From: JABDGV01 sp964577935
Lineage (GTDB): Bacteria; Chlamydiota; Chlamydiia; Chlamydiales; FEN-1388
Assembly: GCA_964577935.1 (NCBI GenBank)
Contig: CAZOAJ010000011.1
Span: 1 to 64,000 of the forward strand
DNA: 64,000 nt
Reading direction: 5' to 3'
The notes beneath the pieces were generated by a model that was not told the DNA's origin, did not search any database, and saw nothing but the letters and a program-made list of their open reading frames with translations. Both the position numbers and the translations under genes were made by a program. Shown here in pieces: positions 8,534-17,840 of this stretch; position 1 is the first letter of the stretch; each line of letters begins with the position of its first letter.

Positions 8534-10057
8534 CTATATCCCATACGGGAGAACAGAACTTTCTTCTTTTTCAGTTCTACTCCAAATGAATATTGATGCT
8601 CCTATAAGAAAAATAAACAAACCAATTACCACGATCTGAGAAATATCAAAAAAAACAATCCCCAAAGGACTTGAAGGGACCGCATCAAGCAATATCAATA
8701 TAAAGCGAGCCATTTCGTAAGTACATTTCGAAGCAATATCGCCAAAAAAATATGGAAGAAGAACCGATGAAATGTACATAAGGATCATGATGCCAACATA
8801 GAATGGAATAAAAAGATTAAAGAGAAGCCCCCAGAGAGAGAGCATTGAAAAATGAGAAATTTGTATTGGCAAAGCAAAAAGCATTGCTGAAAAGCTCACG
8901 CACGACATTTTCCAAAACCACTCACTCAATCTATTTTTCTTATTTTCTTTCTCGATCTTGAAAAGTTCAATATCGCACACAGCATTTGAAAGTGGTTTAT
9001 AGAGCAGTAATATTCCGAGGGTTGCACTAAAGCTTAGTTGAAAGCCGGGTGAAAGAAGAAAAAAAGGATTAGCAAACAGTAAAACAACAGCTGCAATACC
9101 GAGGTTATTTAAGCCATTCGACCTTCTATCAACTAAAGGTGCCGCAATAAAAAGTAACGAAGTGAAGAAGGCCCGCAGTACAGAGGCCTGAGGTCCCACA
9201 AGGAATGCATAGAAAGTCAAAGCTCCCATAACACAAAATCGAGAATAAAAACCTCCCATTAAGACCCTAGAAATCCACCAAGCAAAGCCCATAACAATAC
9301 CAAAATGGAATCCGGATACTGCTGCAATATGGTCGAGTCCAAATCGATTTAATTGCGCTCTACGAAACTGAGAAAGCTGACCGCCTAAGGTAAGGACTTC
9401 CAAAAAATCTCGCTCTTCAGATGGAGGGTACAGTTTTGCAGAACGCATTAAGCAATAATCCCGAAGATAATTTCTCCAGGATGTTGAAGGAATCAGATTT
9501 TGGCTTACAAGACTACACGTATGATCCTTAAGACGGATTTGTATTCCCCGATCGCTTCTATAAAGACTCCCTTCAGCCATGTATACACAATCTAGAGCAA
9601 GTTGTTCTTTTTTAGGTGCTCTTAAAGAAGCGTAAAAGCCAAAGTATCGATCATGCTGCGACGTAAACTCACGAACGAATATCCGATACTTTTTGGGACC
9701 AAAAGATCTTTGATCAGACTGGAATTCACCTAACACCTCAAGTTGAATAATGCCTTGAGATGCCGCATTCTTCGGTGGAAGATGAAATAAGAAACTTAAA
9801 CAACTTACAGAGACAAGTATCCCGCATAAAAACAAGAGAAACGACCTGATGCCGCCACAACCAAACAGAGCTGAAAATAATAAAATAATAGATCCTGCCC
9901 AAGGAAGGGAGAGATCAGCAATAAAGCTATAAAGAGATAGGACCACACCGAAAGATACAACAAGTGCTGGAGCAACTTCAGCAAAGCGTTTCACAAATTG
10001 TCTATCTGATAAGGAGATTTGAGAGACGTAGAAGAACAGATTAAAAAACAAAATCAT
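8534..10057 (-). CDS. comEC: ComEC/Rec2-family DNA-uptake channel protein (competence domain only)
   Basis: A 507-aa polytopic membrane protein. The Competence-domain signature FGLDHIAAVSGFHFGIV lies at about residues 239-255. It is followed by hydrophobic segments and PQASVLRAFFTSLLF, LFANPFFLLSPGFQLSFSAT, all typical of ComEC. An N-terminal OB-like region precedes it. Full-length ComEC proteins (about 750 aa) add a C-terminal metallo-beta-lactamase domain; this one ends before it, as in other chlamydial ComE-like proteins. ComEC passes single-stranded DNA across the inner membrane. Its 3' end abuts the convergent small gene. Confidence 0.85.
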   Translation of the reverse strand: MILFFNLFFYVSQISLSDRQFVKRFAEVAPALVVSFGVVLSLYSFIADLSLPWAGSIILLFSALFGCGGIRSFLLFLCGILVSVSCLSFLFHLPPKNAASQGIIQLEVLGEFQSDQRSFGPKKYRIFVREFTSQHDRYFGFYASLRAPKKEQLALDCVYMAEGSLYRSDRGIQIRLKDHTCSLVSQNLIPSTSWRNYLRDYCLMRSAKLYPPSEERDFLEVLTLGGQLSQFRRAQLNRFGLDHIAAVSGFHFGIVMGFAWWISRVLMGGFYSRFCVMGALTFYAFLVGPQASVLRAFFTSLLFIAAPLVDRRSNGLNNLGIAAVVLLFANPFFLLSPGFQLSFSATLGILLLYKPLSNAVCDIELFKIEKENKKNRLSEWFWKMSCVSFSAMLFALPIQISHFSMLSLWGLLFNLFIPFYVGIMILMYISSVLLPYFFGDIASKCTYEMARFILILLDAVPSSPLGIVFFDISQIVVIGLFIFLIGASIFIWSRTEKEESSVLPYGI

Positions 10058-10115
10058 AAGACAAAAAGCCTTCCCAAAGGTCCCAATTTTTAACTAGGAC
10101 CCTTGAGAAAACATT

Positions 10116-11231
10116 TTAGTGTTGGCTATCGTGAGATGCCTCTACCGAAGAAGATACAACTTCTTGACTTTGAGCACTGTCTTTACTCTGCTGAGGCTCA
10201 TTGAGCGCTTGAACAGGCTCAGGACGAGCTCTATAATCTTCAAAATTTTCTTCTTCAGATTCATCTATGGTGGCAATGAAGGGAGCTATAGGCTCATCTT
10301 CACTTTCCTCAACCTCCACCTCTTCCCTTTCGTAAAAGGCGCCTTTGTACAGCTCATTGGCTTTGAGACGAGCAATATCATCTCGAATAAGAGTTGTAGG
10401 AGGAGCTAAAATTGAGCTCATAACAGAAGGGATTGAAGCTTCAACTGCCTCTTTAGCCTTTTTTTCAAGAGCCTTCGTCGCTTCCACCTCTGTTACAAAA
10501 TGAGGAGGCTCAAGCCCATGAACTTGAGGTTCATCAGTCACCACCTCAGAAGATAACTCTCCAGCTTGAGCAGCTTCTTCTTCACCAGTGTCTTTGTCTC
10601 GCACTTGCCCCTTACGACCGCGTGTTCGAAGACCTCTTCTACGATCGCGTCGTCGCTCGTTGCGTCCGGTTTCAGAAGTTGAGGATTGACCTTCAGTCTC
10701 CATGGAAACTTGCTCATCACTCAATTCTTTCGGTTCACGTCTCTCTGTCGAGAATTCCTTAGCAGCTTCTCGCGTAAAATCTCTATCTCGAGGTTCCTTT
10801 TCACGGGATTCAACTCGAGTTTCAGATCGATTTTCTCCGCGATGATCTCGCTGATTTTCTCTCGAGTTCTCTCTGAGAGGATCTCTAGAGCTATCTCTTG
10901 ATGAAGAGGATCGCAATTCTTGAGTTCGAGATTCAACTGACTTTGAATCAGCTCTTCCACCACCTATCTTAACAGCACCTTCAATAGCAGGGCTTTTTAA
11001 GACAATTTTTGGTTCTCGAACTTCTAATACTTCGTAGTCAGAAACAGGAAGAAGAAACGATTTCGGCCTTTCAATATTTCGAAAGAAACAATGTGAGCCA
11101 AACGTGACGACTTCCAAGGCATCAACAAAATGTTCTTCATGCCCTGGATTCTTGCTGCTTCGAACCACTAAACGAAACCCCTCTCTGGGGGTCATAACAG
11201 TTTCAACTATTGGTTCTCGTGTGAAATCCAC
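10116..11231 (-). CDS. CT504-position protein with Arg/Glu/Ser-rich disordered centre
   Basis: A 371-aa protein with a GTG start; AAGGA lies about 11 bases upstream. Residues 1-85 are an ordered region with VDALEVVTFGSHCFF. Residues 95-230 are low complexity, dominated by R, E, S and D (many SRD, RE and ENR units), with a strongly basic patch RRRDRRRGLRTRGRKG. The C-terminal part is acidic with Ala and Gln. It sits downstream of gapA as CT504 does in C. trachomatis. The basic patch suggests nucleic-acid contact, but that is inference. No family assigned. Confidence 0.75.
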   Translation of the reverse strand: MDFTREPIVETVMTPREGFRLVVRSSKNPGHEEHFVDALEVVTFGSHCFFRNIERPKSFLLPVSDYEVLEVREPKIVLKSPAIEGAVKIGGGRADSKSVESRTQELRSSSSRDSSRDPLRENSRENQRDHRGENRSETRVESREKEPRDRDFTREAAKEFSTERREPKELSDEQVSMETEGQSSTSETGRNERRRDRRRGLRTRGRKGQVRDKDTGEEEAAQAGELSSEVVTDEPQVHGLEPPHFVTEVEATKALEKKAKEAVEASIPSVMSSILAPPTTLIRDDIARLKANELYKGAFYEREEVEVEESEDEPIAPFIATIDESEEENFEDYRARPEPVQALNEPQQSKDSAQSQEVVSSSVEASHDSQH

Positions 11232-11480
11232 GTGTCACTCAATCCTTTATCGTAAGCAAAAAAAATACTCTCAATTCATACAAGCATTATACAAGCATGA
11301 ACTATCCGGTAAAAACACCGTCAAAGGGAGCTTCCACCGGGAATTGTTAAATTTATGTACAACATGATGCATAGATGAGCACCTAATCTAAAACCAAGTA
11401 GCGCATCATACAAACATGCATGCAATCACAGTATCCCACGGAGAAATTTAAGGTACCACATTTTCTTCTCCGACTCAATT

Positions 11481-12500
11481 TTATTGAGTTTCCGTATCTC
11501 GTTTGGCCATATAGACAAGAAGATCCACAACTCTTTGCGAATATCCCATTTCATTATCATACCATGAAACAAGCTTATAAAAAGTTGAGTTCAAAGCAAT
11601 TCCTGCTCCGATATCAAAGATCGAAGAGTGTTTATCTCCAATAAAATCAGATGACACAACCTCTTGATCTGTGTAAGCAAGAATTCCCTTAAGAGAATTT
11701 TTTGAAGCTTCTTTAACTGCTGTTACAATCTCATCATAACTTGTAGGCCTACTGAGCTTGACTGTTAAATCAACACATGAAACATCTGCGACAGGCACAC
11801 GAAATGCCATCCCAGTCAACTTCCCTTTAAGTTCAGGCATGCAAAGCGAAACCGCCTTTGCTGCGCCAGTTGAAGCTGGAATAATATTCTGTGAAGCACC
11901 CCTGCCACCCCTGAAATCTTTTTTTGACGGGCCATCTACAGTCGGCTGGCTTGCAGTCGCTGCATGAACGGTGGTCATAAGTCCCTCATCAATTCCAAAT
12001 GAATCGACTAAAACTTTACAAAGAGGGGCTAAGCAATTTGTTGTGCAAGAGGCATTTGAAACAATAAAGTCCCTGCTCGGGTCATACTTATTATTATTTA
12101 CGCCCATGACAAATGTAGATATATCACCCTTGGCAGGAGATGTAATCAAAACTTTCTTAGCACCTGCCTTAATATGTTTTTCAGCAAGCTCCTTAGAAGT
12201 AAACAATCCCGTTGATTCAATCACATAATCAACACCCAGATCACTCCAAGGAAGTTTTTCAGGATCCTTTTCGTTCAAGATGCGAATCTTCTTCCCAGAA
12301 ACAATAATATTCTGCTCATCAAATGAGACATCGCCTTTATACATTCCATGAGTTGAATCGTATTTGAACAAATAGGCTAAGTTATCACTTGGCACCACAT
12401 CATTAATTCCGCACACTTGAATGTCTGGACAATCAAGCAAGCAACGAAGAACTAAGCGTCCTATACGTCCGAACCCATTAATTCCAACTCGTATTGGCAT
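11481..12500 (-). CDS. gapA: Glyceraldehyde-3-phosphate dehydrogenase
   Basis: Oxidises glyceraldehyde 3-phosphate to 1,3-bisphosphoglycerate with NAD+. The ATG at 12500 follows GAGGAA by 7 bases and gives the standard MPIRVGINGFGRIGR start, preferred over an upstream frame extension to 12527. The protein is 339 aa. The Rossmann motif GINGFGRIG, active-site SNASCTTNCLAP (Cys152), TVHAATASQPTVDGPSKKD and the C-terminal SWYDNEMGYSQRVVDL are all intact. It lies between rplQ and the CT504-like gene, as in Chlamydia. A terminator separates it from the ribosomal operon, so it probably has its own promoter. Confidence 0.97.
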   Translation of the reverse strand: MPIRVGINGFGRIGRLVLRCLLDCPDIQVCGINDVVPSDNLAYLFKYDSTHGMYKGDVSFDEQNIIVSGKKIRILNEKDPEKLPWSDLGVDYVIESTGLFTSKELAEKHIKAGAKKVLITSPAKGDISTFVMGVNNNKYDPSRDFIVSNASCTTNCLAPLCKVLVDSFGIDEGLMTTVHAATASQPTVDGPSKKDFRGGRGASQNIIPASTGAAKAVSLCMPELKGKLTGMAFRVPVADVSCVDLTVKLSRPTSYDEIVTAVKEASKNSLKGILAYTDQEVVSSDFIGDKHSSIFDIGAGIALNSTFYKLVSWYDNEMGYSQRVVDLLVYMAKRDTETQ

Positions 12501-12876
12501 AACACATTCCTCATAAACAATTTTCATTGTGACTCAAGAAATACTTTTAACTACAGCATCATTCCACTTTTGAGACCAGAAAATCTCTGTTTACAGGAGA
12601 GATTCTGTTAAGACAAGCACAAAACCGTGATCGTGATTAATTTCAGAGCTCAACTCTTACATAGAGAAAACCCAAAATAAATTGATGCTCTTCTGAGTAA
12701 CATGAATGAAGAACCAAATGATCATGATAAGAGCATGAAAGATCTGAAGAAACACTACTCAAAAGGTACAAAAAAATGAACAGGCGCTCGTGAGATATAT
12801 CAAACAAAAGAACCCACTTCGACATTTAAGCCAAAGTGGGTTCTAGATAAAAACAATCACTCTTTATCAGAGCTAA
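12501..12876. other. gapA-rplQ intergenic region
   Basis: Contains the rplQ terminator (12809-12844) and a weaker hairpin (12582-12588 with 12598-12604, AATCTCT/AGAGATT) upstream of gapA. A 25-codon charged plus-strand frame (12702-12779) has no ribosome site and is not called. The gapA promoter should lie here. Confidence 0.5.
12809..12844 (-). terminator. Intrinsic terminator of the ribosomal/rpoA operon
   Basis: An 11-bp perfect stem (AGAACCCACTT, 12809-12819, with AAGTGGGTTCT, 12834-12844) and a 14-base loop. On the minus strand it is followed by TTTTGTTTG. It lies 33 bp past the rplQ stop, the expected end of the operon. Confidence 0.8.
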
Positions 12877-13308
12877 TTACTCAGAAAGATACTCAAGATA
12901 ACATGTTTGAGCACTATCACCAACCCTACGGGTAGGTAAGCGAGTAATTCGTGTGTAACCACCTTTTCGCTCTGCAAATCGAGGTCCTAGGTTACCGAAA
13001 AGCTTATCGATAACTTTTCGATCATCATTGAACGAAGAAGTATCGCCAGCTTTAGCAGCTCGCTTTTCTTTTGGGGACAACGGATTGTACCGAACCATCA
13101 TATCGGCAATAGCACTTCGTCTATCAGCAAGGGTATTCCCTTTAGCTAGCGTGATCATTTGATCCGCGAATCTACGAAGTTCTTTTGCCTTAGGAATTGT
13201 TGTTTCAATTCTCTCGTGAATGATAAGCGACTTGAGCATGTTTGCCCACATACATCGCCTATGGGACGTCGTTCGTCCTAACTTTGCGCTACGTTTTGCG
13301 TGTCTCAT
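12877..13308 (-). CDS. rplQ: 50S ribosomal protein L17
   Basis: The N-terminus MRHAKRSAKLGRTTSHRR is diagnostic for bL17, which sits at the peptide exit side of the large subunit. At 143 aa it is slightly longer than the E. coli protein, and it ends with the GGYTRITRLPTRRVGD block. GGAAAG precedes the ATG. It is the last gene of the operon, 23 bp after rpoA, followed by a strong terminator. Confidence 0.97.
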   Translation of the reverse strand: MRHAKRSAKLGRTTSHRRCMWANMLKSLIIHERIETTIPKAKELRRFADQMITLAKGNTLADRRSAIADMMVRYNPLSPKEKRAAKAGDTSSFNDDRKVIDKLFGNLGPRFAERKGGYTRITRLPTRRVGDSAQTCYLEYLSE

Positions 13309-13331
13309 GACTTTCCAAACTACATATCTGC

Positions 13332-14444
13332 TTAATTTTTCTCGGTATTCTCATGCGTCTTCTTTCTATCTTCAGAGAGCTGAGAAACACGTTCTCTCAC
13401 ATTATCTACTGAGATTCCAAGAGCAGAAAGATCCATACCAAGTTCAAGCCCCATCTCTTGAAGCTTTGCTTTAATTTCGTTGAGCGACTTCTTCCCGAAG
13501 TTCCTAAAATCGAGCATCTTCCTTTCGGGGATGCAAACAAGTTCCGCTATCGTATCGATATTGGCGCTTGCAAGACAGTTGGTTGATCGAACAGAAAGTT
13601 CAATCTCATCGATTCTAAGGCATAGCTTATCAATCAACTCGTCTTCGGCCGATTTACCATTTGCAGCATCAGTTGCAAATGTGAGAACTGGAGCTTTAAC
13701 CGTTGTGAAAACTTCGAAATTATGCAACGCAACTTGTGCTGCAAAAGAAAGAGCTTCGATAGGAGTAAGACGACCATCAGTCGTCACTTCCAAAACAAGT
13801 CGGTCAAAGTCGGTATCTTGCCCAACACGGGTGTTCTCAACGTAATAGTTCACTAAAACTACAGGTGAAAACGCAGTATCGAGAAGAATTTCATCAACCA
13901 TTTTCGATGGAATCACATGTCGCTCGGAAGGGACATATCCACGACCAAATCCAACACGGACATCAACCTGACGTTTGAAAGGCTTTGTTACCGAGAAGAT
14001 ATGAAGATCAGGATTAACAATCTCGAAATTCGAGCTTGTAATCAAATCTTGAAGCTTCACATCAAACTGACCACCTGCCTTATCAATCATGTCTTGAGTA
14101 ATCTCAACAACGGTCGACAAGATTCTTGCTTCACGTTCAACTCCGCTTTCTTCGCTAGGAAGACAGCGTAATTTTGCATTCTTCAAGTTTAAAATGATTT
14201 CAGTGACATCTTCGGCAATGCCATCAAAAGCCATAAATTCGTGAGGAATCCCCTCAATGCGAATGGAGATGATCCCAGGCGCTTCCAGCGACGAGAGCAA
14301 AATACGGCGAAGGGCATTGCCGATACTGTGTCCCACTACTCGCTCGAATGGCTCTGCAATAAACCGGGTAAATACCGACGTCATGGTCGATTCATCTACA
14401 ACGATTTTGCGAGGGCGCTCAATTCTGCCAAATTTTACCTGCAT
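13332..14444 (-). CDS. rpoA: DNA-directed RNA polymerase subunit alpha
   Basis: At 370 aa it holds both domains: the dimerisation domain (about 1-235, with VGHSIGNALRRILLSSLEAPGI) and the C-terminal domain (about 270-345, ELSVRSTNCL, MLDFRNFGKKSLNEIKAKL) that contacts UP elements and activators. A 25-residue charged tail follows. AGGAGA lies 5 bases before the ATG. Its place between rpsK and rplQ is the common bacterial order. Confidence 0.97.
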   Translation of the reverse strand: MQVKFGRIERPRKIVVDESTMTSVFTRFIAEPFERVVGHSIGNALRRILLSSLEAPGIISIRIEGIPHEFMAFDGIAEDVTEIILNLKNAKLRCLPSEESGVEREARILSTVVEITQDMIDKAGGQFDVKLQDLITSSNFEIVNPDLHIFSVTKPFKRQVDVRVGFGRGYVPSERHVIPSKMVDEILLDTAFSPVVLVNYYVENTRVGQDTDFDRLVLEVTTDGRLTPIEALSFAAQVALHNFEVFTTVKAPVLTFATDAANGKSAEDELIDKLCLRIDEIELSVRSTNCLASANIDTIAELVCIPERKMLDFRNFGKKSLNEIKAKLQEMGLELGMDLSALGISVDNVRERVSQLSEDRKKTHENTEKN

Positions 14445-14480
14445 GCCTATCTCCTGCTCGGCAAAAGTTTCTCAAGAAGT

Positions 14481-14894
14481 TTATACTCGACGTCGCTTAC
14501 GTGCGCGGCAACCGTTATGAGGAACTGGAGTCACATCACGTATAGCTGTAATAGCTAAACCTGCGCTCATAAGCCCACGGACTGCAGGCTCGCGACCCGC
14601 CCCAGGACCTTTTAAGTTGACTTCTACTTCTTTCAATCCTTGCGTTATTGCAACTTTAGCTGCATCTTGTGCGGCAACTGTAGCTGCAAAGGCTGACGAC
14701 TTACGAGAACCTGAATATCCGGACTTACCAGCTGACGACCAAGCAATTACTTGTCCTGATGGATCAGTGATAGAAACAATCGTGTTGTTAAAGCTTGCTT
14801 TAACATAGGCTACGCCTACAGGCACGTTTTTGTTTACTTTCTTTTTTGTTTTAACGGACTTTTTCGCCGTTGAAGTTGTTTTTTGCATACTCAA
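14481..14894 (-). CDS. rpsK: 30S ribosomal protein S11
   Basis: uS11 of the small-subunit platform. The C-terminus (GPGAGREPAVRGL, TAIRDVTPVPHNGCRARKRRRV) is diagnostic. The start is ambiguous: TTG at 14894 has AGGAG 7 bases upstream and is chosen; ATG at 14888 has the same motif 13 bases away, and ATG at 14918 has none. The N-terminus is Lys/Thr-rich. rpsM ends 31 bp upstream. Confidence 0.92.
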   Translation of the reverse strand: MSMQKTTSTAKKSVKTKKKVNKNVPVGVAYVKASFNNTIVSITDPSGQVIAWSSAGKSGYSGSRKSSAFAATVAAQDAAKVAITQGLKEVEVNLKGPGAGREPAVRGLMSAGLAITAIRDVTPVPHNGCRARKRRRV

Positions 14895-14925
14895 GGTACT
14901 GCTCCTTCCTGCACTCATCTATGAA

Positions 14926-15303
14926 TTACTGTTGTGGCGCTTTCTTCTTGCCGGCAACAGTTCTACGAGGCCCTTTTCTCGTTCGCGAGTTCGTTCTCGT
15001 TCTTTGGCCACGAACAGGAAGCCCCAAGCGATGTCGGAGACCTCGATAGCAATGAATGCTAATCAATCGCTTAATGTTGTTCTGCACTTGTCGTCGAAGA
15101 TCACCTTCTACGACATAATTATTCTGGATAAAGGTTGTGATTCGAGCGATATCATCACTCGTGAGTTGATGAGCTCTCATATCTTTGCTCAAGCTCAACT
15201 TTTCACAAATCTCTATTGCCAGCGTTGGACCAATCCCGTACAAATAACGAAGACTGATCTCAAGGCGCTTGTTATCGGGAATATCCACACCGAGAATTCG
15301 CAT
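14926..15303 (-). CDS. rpsM: 30S ribosomal protein S13
   Basis: uS13 of the small-subunit head, contacting tRNA and the L5 bridge. MRILGVDIPDNKRLEISLRYLYGIG and RGLRHRLGLPVRGQRTRTN are typical. The 125-aa length is normal. AGGAG lies 6 bases before the ATG. It follows secY directly; infA, rpmJ and map, often found here in other bacteria, are absent. Confidence 0.97.
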   Translation of the reverse strand: MRILGVDIPDNKRLEISLRYLYGIGPTLAIEICEKLSLSKDMRAHQLTSDDIARITTFIQNNYVVEGDLRRQVQNNIKRLISIHCYRGLRHRLGLPVRGQRTRTNSRTRKGPRRTVAGKKKAPQQ

Positions 15304-15371
15304 CAGATGCTCCTAAAATCAGTTAAAATGACTTATGATGCTACCAAATGTTACACATTATAGGAAAGGTC

Positions 15372-16739
15372 TTATCTGCGATATTTCCCAGAAAACCCTT
15401 CATATTTTTTCATAATTAAATGAGACTCTACTTGTTTCATGGTATCTAGCACAACGCCTACCAAGATAAGTAATGCAGTCCCGCCAAAAAAGTAACTAAT
15501 GGAAGGTGCAACCCCCATGATTGAACCAATGATATTAGGCAAGATTGCAAGCAATGCAAGCGAAAATGCCCCAATAAGAGTGATTCTACTCATAGTCTCT
15601 TCCAAATACTCTTGAGTGCTTTTACCCTGTCTAATTCCTGGTATGAAGGCACCATTTCTCTTCATATCAGAAGCAATTTGATCAGGATGAAATTGTGTCG
15701 CAGTCCAAAAATAGCTGAAGAACAAAATCAACAGCACATAAAGGACTAGATAAAATGTTGAACCAGGCGAAATCATATCAGCAAAAGTGCTCAAAATGCT
15801 TCCGTTGCCCAAAAACTGCGCAAGTGTCGCAGGAAACATCAACAATGAAGAGGCAAAAATGACTGGGACAACACCCGCATAGTTGACCTTCAGAGGTATA
15901 TATGAACTTCCGCTTCCTTGAACTTCACGAAAACCAACTATCTTTCTTGCGTATTGCAGAGGAATTTTTCGCTGCCCTTGTATGATGTATATAGTCGCAA
16001 TCGAAACAAGCACAAAGAGCAAAAAGAGAACGGTCAATGTAAAAATCGATATCTGACCAGGCTGCGGACTATCAAGGTTAAGCTGCTGTAGAATAAGACC
16101 AATCGTTGTTGGCAGCTGTGATAATATACCGGTCGCGATAATCAAACTCATCCCATTTCCAATACCTTTATCTGAAATCTGCTCCCCTATCCACATAAGA
16201 AGACAGGTTCCAGCCGACATTGTAAAAATGGTAATCGTGAAAAAGAGCCAAGGAGAGCCAAACAAAGTATAGCTAAGAAGATCACCGGAAATAATCCCTG
16301 GACTCGAGAGATTCATTTGGAGAGCAAATTTAGCAAATAATGTTGACTGCAAAACCGCAAGTAACAGCGTCGCTAAACGTGTCCATCGTGAAATCTTTCT
16401 TCGCCCAAAGTCTGGATTTTCGCGGACTTCGCGCTGAAGATTTGGCATCAAGGCCACAAGTAATTGCATCATGATTGACGCAGAAATATAGGGAACAACA
16501 CCTAACGCAAATATAGTCATTTGCGAAAAAGCGCCACCGCTAAAAATATCAACTAATTGAAAGAGATTTTGGCTTCCGCCTGTCGCTTGACGAAAGTAAG
16601 AAAGAGCTACATCGCCGTCAATTCCCGGGACTGGCACAAAGCCACCCAATCGGTACACTAAAAGTGCTAAAATAGTGAAAACAATCTTATTTTTTAAATC
16701 AGGATTGTTCTTCAGTGTAGAAAATAGGCCTTTGAACAT
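15372..16739 (-). CDS. secY: Preprotein translocase subunit SecY
   Basis: Ten-span channel subunit of the Sec translocon. The start at 16739 (MFKGLFSTLKNN) has AGAGG a few bases upstream, preferred over 16757. The protein is 455 aa. Typical landmarks are LGGFVPVPGID in the plug region, GIGNGMSLIIATGI, the cytoplasmic loop QRKIPLQYARKIVG, and PLKVNYAGVVPVIFASSL. It sits between rplO and rpsM. adk, which commonly follows secY elsewhere, is absent here; an unusual adk lies at 60 kb. Hairpins upstream suggest separate or attenuated transcription. Confidence 0.97.
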   Translation of the reverse strand: MFKGLFSTLKNNPDLKNKIVFTILALLVYRLGGFVPVPGIDGDVALSYFRQATGGSQNLFQLVDIFSGGAFSQMTIFALGVVPYISASIMMQLLVALMPNLQREVRENPDFGRRKISRWTRLATLLLAVLQSTLFAKFALQMNLSSPGIISGDLLSYTLFGSPWLFFTITIFTMSAGTCLLMWIGEQISDKGIGNGMSLIIATGILSQLPTTIGLILQQLNLDSPQPGQISIFTLTVLFLLFVLVSIATIYIIQGQRKIPLQYARKIVGFREVQGSGSSYIPLKVNYAGVVPVIFASSLLMFPATLAQFLGNGSILSTFADMISPGSTFYLVLYVLLILFFSYFWTATQFHPDQIASDMKRNGAFIPGIRQGKSTQEYLEETMSRITLIGAFSLALLAILPNIIGSIMGVAPSISYFFGGTALLILVGVVLDTMKQVESHLIMKKYEGFSGKYRR

Positions 16740-16780
16740 GACACCTCTTGTTGCCACTTTCCGTTCAAGAGCAAAATAAC

Positions 16781-16845
16781 AATGAGCAGGAAAGATAGTC
16801 TCTTACCTGCTCATTAGAAGTCAACGAAGCCATAGGACTTCGTTG
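16781..16845 (-). terminator. Double hairpin between rplO and secY
   Basis: Stem A pairs CAACGAAG (16822-16829) with CTTCGTTG (16838-16845). Stem B pairs AATGAGCAGG (16781-16790) with CCTGCTCATT (16806-16815), 10 bp perfect. On the minus strand stem B is followed by GTTATTTTG. This resembles an intrinsic terminator or attenuator inside the ribosomal cluster, just before secY. Confidence 0.5.
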
Positions 16846-16852
16846 TTTAAAT

Positions 16853-17305
16853 CTAGCCAAGCGTGAATTCAAAAGATCCAGCTTTAAGCTTCTCTTCAGC
16901 CGAAGCAGAATATGCTTGTGCTTCAATTTTGATTTTCTTCGTTAATTCGCCATGACCCAAAATTTTGAGCCCAGCACTTGAACCGCTGATATATCCTTTT
17001 TGATAGAGGGTATCGAGATTAACCGTCTCTCCATCATGATATATTTCTTCGATTTGTGCTAGATTAATGCAGTCAAATCGTGGGCGACGAAATGCAGCGT
17101 TGCTAAATCCGCGCTGAGGGAGTTTTCGATAGAGAGGTAGCTGACCACCTTCATAACGAGTTCGTGTTTTATAGCCAGAACGAGATCCAGCACCCTTAAC
17201 ACCACGCCCGCACGTCTTTCCAAGACCTGAACCAATTCCTCGGCCAACTCTTTTTCTTCTCTTCTTTGGTCGAGAAGTATTAAGTAAACAATGTAATGGC
17301 ATCAT
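16853..17305 (-). CDS. rplO: 50S ribosomal protein L15
   Basis: uL15, 150 aa. The Gly/Arg-rich N-terminal region GRGIGSGLGKTCGRGVKG and the QLPLYRKLPQRGF motif are diagnostic. GAGGAG precedes the start. rpmD (L30), usually between rpsE and rplO, is missing; only 5 bp separate the two genes. Confidence 0.96.
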   Translation of the reverse strand: MMPLHCLLNTSRPKKRRKRVGRGIGSGLGKTCGRGVKGAGSRSGYKTRTRYEGGQLPLYRKLPQRGFSNAAFRRPRFDCINLAQIEEIYHDGETVNLDTLYQKGYISGSSAGLKILGHGELTKKIKIEAQAYSASAEEKLKAGSFEFTLG

Positions 17306-17310
17306 GATAT

Positions 17311-17820
17311 CTAGACTCCTCGTGCCGCAAGCACTGCATCTCGTTTTGTCATCGAGAGCAACGCTTTAAATGTTGCACGAACAAGGTTGTTTGGGTTATT
17401 CGAGCCATGACTTTTAGCCATAACGTCTTTAAACCCTGCAAATTCCAAAATTGCTCGAACTTTTGAACCGGCGATAATTCCAGTACCTTGTGGAGCAGGT
17501 CGCATTTGAACAACTGCGCCATCGAACTTCATTATAATGTCATGGGGAATGGTTCCATCTTGCATAGGAACTGAAACCATATTTTTGCGAGCAAGCTCAC
17601 CACCCTTACGAATCGCATCAGTTAACTCGTTTGCTTTAGCAAAACCGAATCCAACACGACCTTTGCCATCACCAACTAAGATCAAAGCGGAAAAGCTCAT
17701 TTTCTTCCCGCCTTTAACAGTCTTGGAGCATCGGTTAACGAAGAGAACTTTTTCAAGCATCTCCGAGCTTTCGCGCTTCGCGTTATCTGATCGTTTATTG
17801 CCTTCTGAATGCTTTGCCAT
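17311..17820 (-). CDS. rpsE: 30S ribosomal protein S5
   Basis: uS5, 169 aa, a fidelity protein of the small subunit. VGDGKGRVGFGFAKANEL and GSNNPNNLVRATFKAL are typical of the double-stranded-RNA-binding and C-terminal folds. AGAGGA lies 10 bases before the ATG. It is closely packed between rplR and rplO. Confidence 0.97.
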   Translation of the reverse strand: MAKHSEGNKRSDNAKRESSEMLEKVLFVNRCSKTVKGGKKMSFSALILVGDGKGRVGFGFAKANELTDAIRKGGELARKNMVSVPMQDGTIPHDIIMKFDGAVVQMRPAPQGTGIIAGSKVRAILEFAGFKDVMAKSHGSNNPNNLVRATFKALLSMTKRDAVLAARGV

Positions 17821-17840
17821 AGTCTTGCTGTCCTCTACCG

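Noticed and set aside
12702..12779. 25-codon charged plus-strand frame near gapA
   Set aside because: No ribosome site and too short to judge without comparison.
12643..12825. Minus-strand frame of 60 codons after rplQ
   Set aside because: It begins inside the rplQ terminator and has no ribosome site; its composition looks noncoding.
13917..15363. Long plus-strand frames opposite rpoA, rpsK and rpsM
   Set aside because: They oppose well-supported ribosomal and polymerase genes and carry no recognisable features.
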